NCBI GenBank assembly: GCA_043777895.1 | Contig: JAYWHD010000123.1 | Location: 1-7,174, forward strand | Origin: JBDLSY01 sp043777895 | GTDB taxonomy: Bacteria > Pseudomonadota > Gammaproteobacteria > Burkholderiales > Burkholderiaceae_C | Reading direction: 5' to 3' | Length of the DNA stretch: 7,174 bases | Shown here: piece by piece, positions 5,881 to 7,174 of the stretch | Layout of the letters: the number at the start of each line of letters is the position of its first letter | Numbering within the stretch: position 1 is the first letter of the stretch | Notes under the pieces: model-generated | The model's input: only the letters and a program-made list of their open reading frames with translations | Database searches by the model: none | Told to the model about the DNA's origin: nothing | Position numbers and translations under genes: made by a program

Positions 5881-7174
5881 CTAGCCACCCATTGAGTCAC
5901 GCTCGCCAATGCACCCGCTAAAGCCGCTGGATTATTTCCGCCTGCCATCGCCATATCGGGTTTACCACCGCCTGTACCACCGACTTTTTTTGCCACAAAA
6001 TTAACCAAGTCACCCGCTTTAAAACGGCTGACTAAATCAGTCGTAACACCAGCAATCAGTTGAAGTTTATCATCAGCCAACACACTGGCTAATACAATAA
6101 TAGTACTGCCTAATTTAGCTTTAAGGTGTATAACTGTTTCACGCAAGGCTTGAGCATCAGCCCCGTTTAGTGTCGCGGCTAACACATTAATACCATTAAC
6201 CAACTGTACTTGATTGACTAAATCAGCGCCTGCATACGTTGCTAGTTTAGCTTTTGCTACCGATAATTCTTTTTCGGTATTTTTTAAGGTCTCTTGCAAG
6301 ACCGTAACTTTGTCTATAACGCTGTCGTAACTGGTATGTAAACCTGTTGCCACCGCCTTTAAAATAGCCGTCTGTTGTTGTACGTAAGCTAAAGCATGAT
6401 GCCCTGTGACTGCTTCAATACGCCGAACGCCTGCAGCAACACCACTTTCACTGGTAATTTTAAATAAGCCGATATCGCCTGTATGGTTTACGTGTACGCC
6501 ACCGCACAATTCAACGGATTCACCAATATTTAATACGCGGACAGTATCGCTATATTTCTCGCCGAACAACATCATTGCCCCCGTAGTTTTAGCACTGTCC
6601 ATATCCATTAAACGGGCGGTAGTCGCTGCATTAGCAATAATTTCAGTATTTACGTGGTGTTCAATCTCGGTGATTTGTGCATCGGTAACGGGGGCATTGT
6701 GTGCAAAATCAAACCGTGTTAAGTCAGCTGAAACTAAACTGCCTTTTTGTTGCACATGGCTGCCCAACACATCACGCAAAGCTTTGTGCATTAAATGCGT
6801 TGCACTGTGGTTGCGTACAATAGCGGCACGGATTTGAGTGTCCACTTGTGCATTGACGGTATCACCCACATTTAAAATACCTTGCGTTAAAAAACCGTGA
6901 TGCCCAAACACATCAGCCTTAATTTTTTGTGTATCTTGCACTGTAAAAATACTATTGTTAAAAGTAATTAGCCCTTTATCGCCCACTTGTCCACCGCTTT
7001 CAGCGTAAAACGGTGTGGTATCTAAAACAACAATACTACCTTGACCTGCCTGTAATTGATTAACGGCAATTCCATCAATATATAAAGCTAAGACGGTAGC
7101 ATTTTGCTTTAAGTTATCATAACCAATAAAAGTATTGCTTGCCCCTATGTAGTCTAAAGCTTTATCCATTTTGA
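5877..7174 (-). CDS. alaS: alanine-tRNA ligase, C-terminal part (partial)
   Basis: This is the C-terminal half (about 432 codons) of alanyl-tRNA synthetase, which charges tRNA-Ala with alanine in the cytoplasm and clears mischarged Ser or Gly. The frame stays open to the window edge at 7174, so the true start and the aminoacylation domain lie outside. Counting from the first visible Met (codon ending at 7169): FYAESGGQVGD (54-64) opens the editing domain; HSATH (121-125) and CGGVH (222-226) give its metal-binding residues; a helical, probably coiled-coil stretch follows (about 260-310); and VGGTGGGKPDMAMAGG near the end marks the C-Ala domain. All key editing residues are present. Its base composition is visibly less AT-rich than the genes further left, as expected for a resident core gene. 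The next gene starts within its stop codon. Confidence 0.97.
   Translation of the reverse strand, partial: KMDKALDYIGASNTFIGYDNLKQNATVLALYIDGIAVNQLQAGQGSIVVLDTTPFYAESGGQVGDKGLITFNNSIFTVQDTQKIKADVFGHHGFLTQGILNVGDTVNAQVDTQIRAAIVRNHSATHLMHKALRDVLGSHVQQKGSLVSADLTRFDFAHNAPVTDAQITEIEHHVNTEIIANAATTARLMDMDSAKTTGAMMLFGEKYSDTVRVLNIGESVELCGGVHVNHTGDIGLFKITSESGVAAGVRRIEAVTGHHALAYVQQQTAILKAVATGLHTSYDSVIDKVTVLQETLKNTEKELSVAKAKLATYAGADLVNQVQLVNGINVLAATLNGADAQALRETVIHLKAKLGSTIIVLASVLADDKLQLIAGVTTDLVSRFKAGDLVNFVAKKVGGTGGGKPDMAMAGGNNPAALAGALASVTQWVAR

Noticed and set aside
6406..6837. 143-codon plus-strand open frame opposite alaS
   Set aside because: It is antisense to strongly conserved AlaRS editing-domain sequence, with no sign of a separate gene.
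1..7174. CRISPR arrays, transposase genes, tRNA or rRNA genes
   Set aside because: No spaced repeat array, transposase motif or cloverleaf was seen on either strand; the tandem repeats found have no spacers.

Overview
The window looks like an accessory, defence-gene-rich stretch inserted next to housekeeping genes of a Gram-negative bacterium, most likely a gammaproteobacterium. The evidence for this is the 3' half of alaS at the right end, a small probable lipoprotein, and a PagP-type outer-membrane lipid A palmitoyltransferase. I cannot name the genus from the sequence. All confident genes lie on the minus strand, so transcription runs from right to left.

Right part (about 5040-7174): alaS (C-terminal part only) overlaps a 61-residue probable lipoprotein by 4 bases (ATGA). 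Pag P follows after a short AT-rich gap that contains a 14-bp tandem repeat. A nested inverted repeat separates pagP from the next gene.

Middle part (about 2255-4855): an intact class III Fic adenylyltransferase gene (fic) is followed by a 549-codon gene. That gene joins a complete cytosine-C5 DNA methyltransferase to a C-terminal domain resembling the HpaII restriction endonuclease family. An Asn/Asp-rich linker made of short AT-rich repeats connects the two parts, and the nuclease part appears to lack the N-terminal third of a stand-alone HpaII-type enzyme. Just beyond this gene lies a second, broken copy of the last ~174 bp of fic, in the same orientation. The fusion gene is therefore bracketed by direct repeats of the fic 3' end, which suggests insertion with a long target duplication.

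Left part (about 63-2155): a second modification system. An EcoRI-family adenine methyltransferase overlaps, by ATGA, a gene for a DUF262 protein with a C-terminal HNH nuclease domain. Three copies of a 13-bp AT-rich repeat lie directly against the methyltransferase start codon. At the extreme left edge, 17 plus-strand codons ending in TAA may be the tail of a convergent gene.

Together the window shows two different restriction-modification modules and a Fic toxin-like enzyme stacked downstream of alaS/pagP. The most unusual items are the single-chain methyltransferase-HpaII-like fusion and the fic duplication around it.
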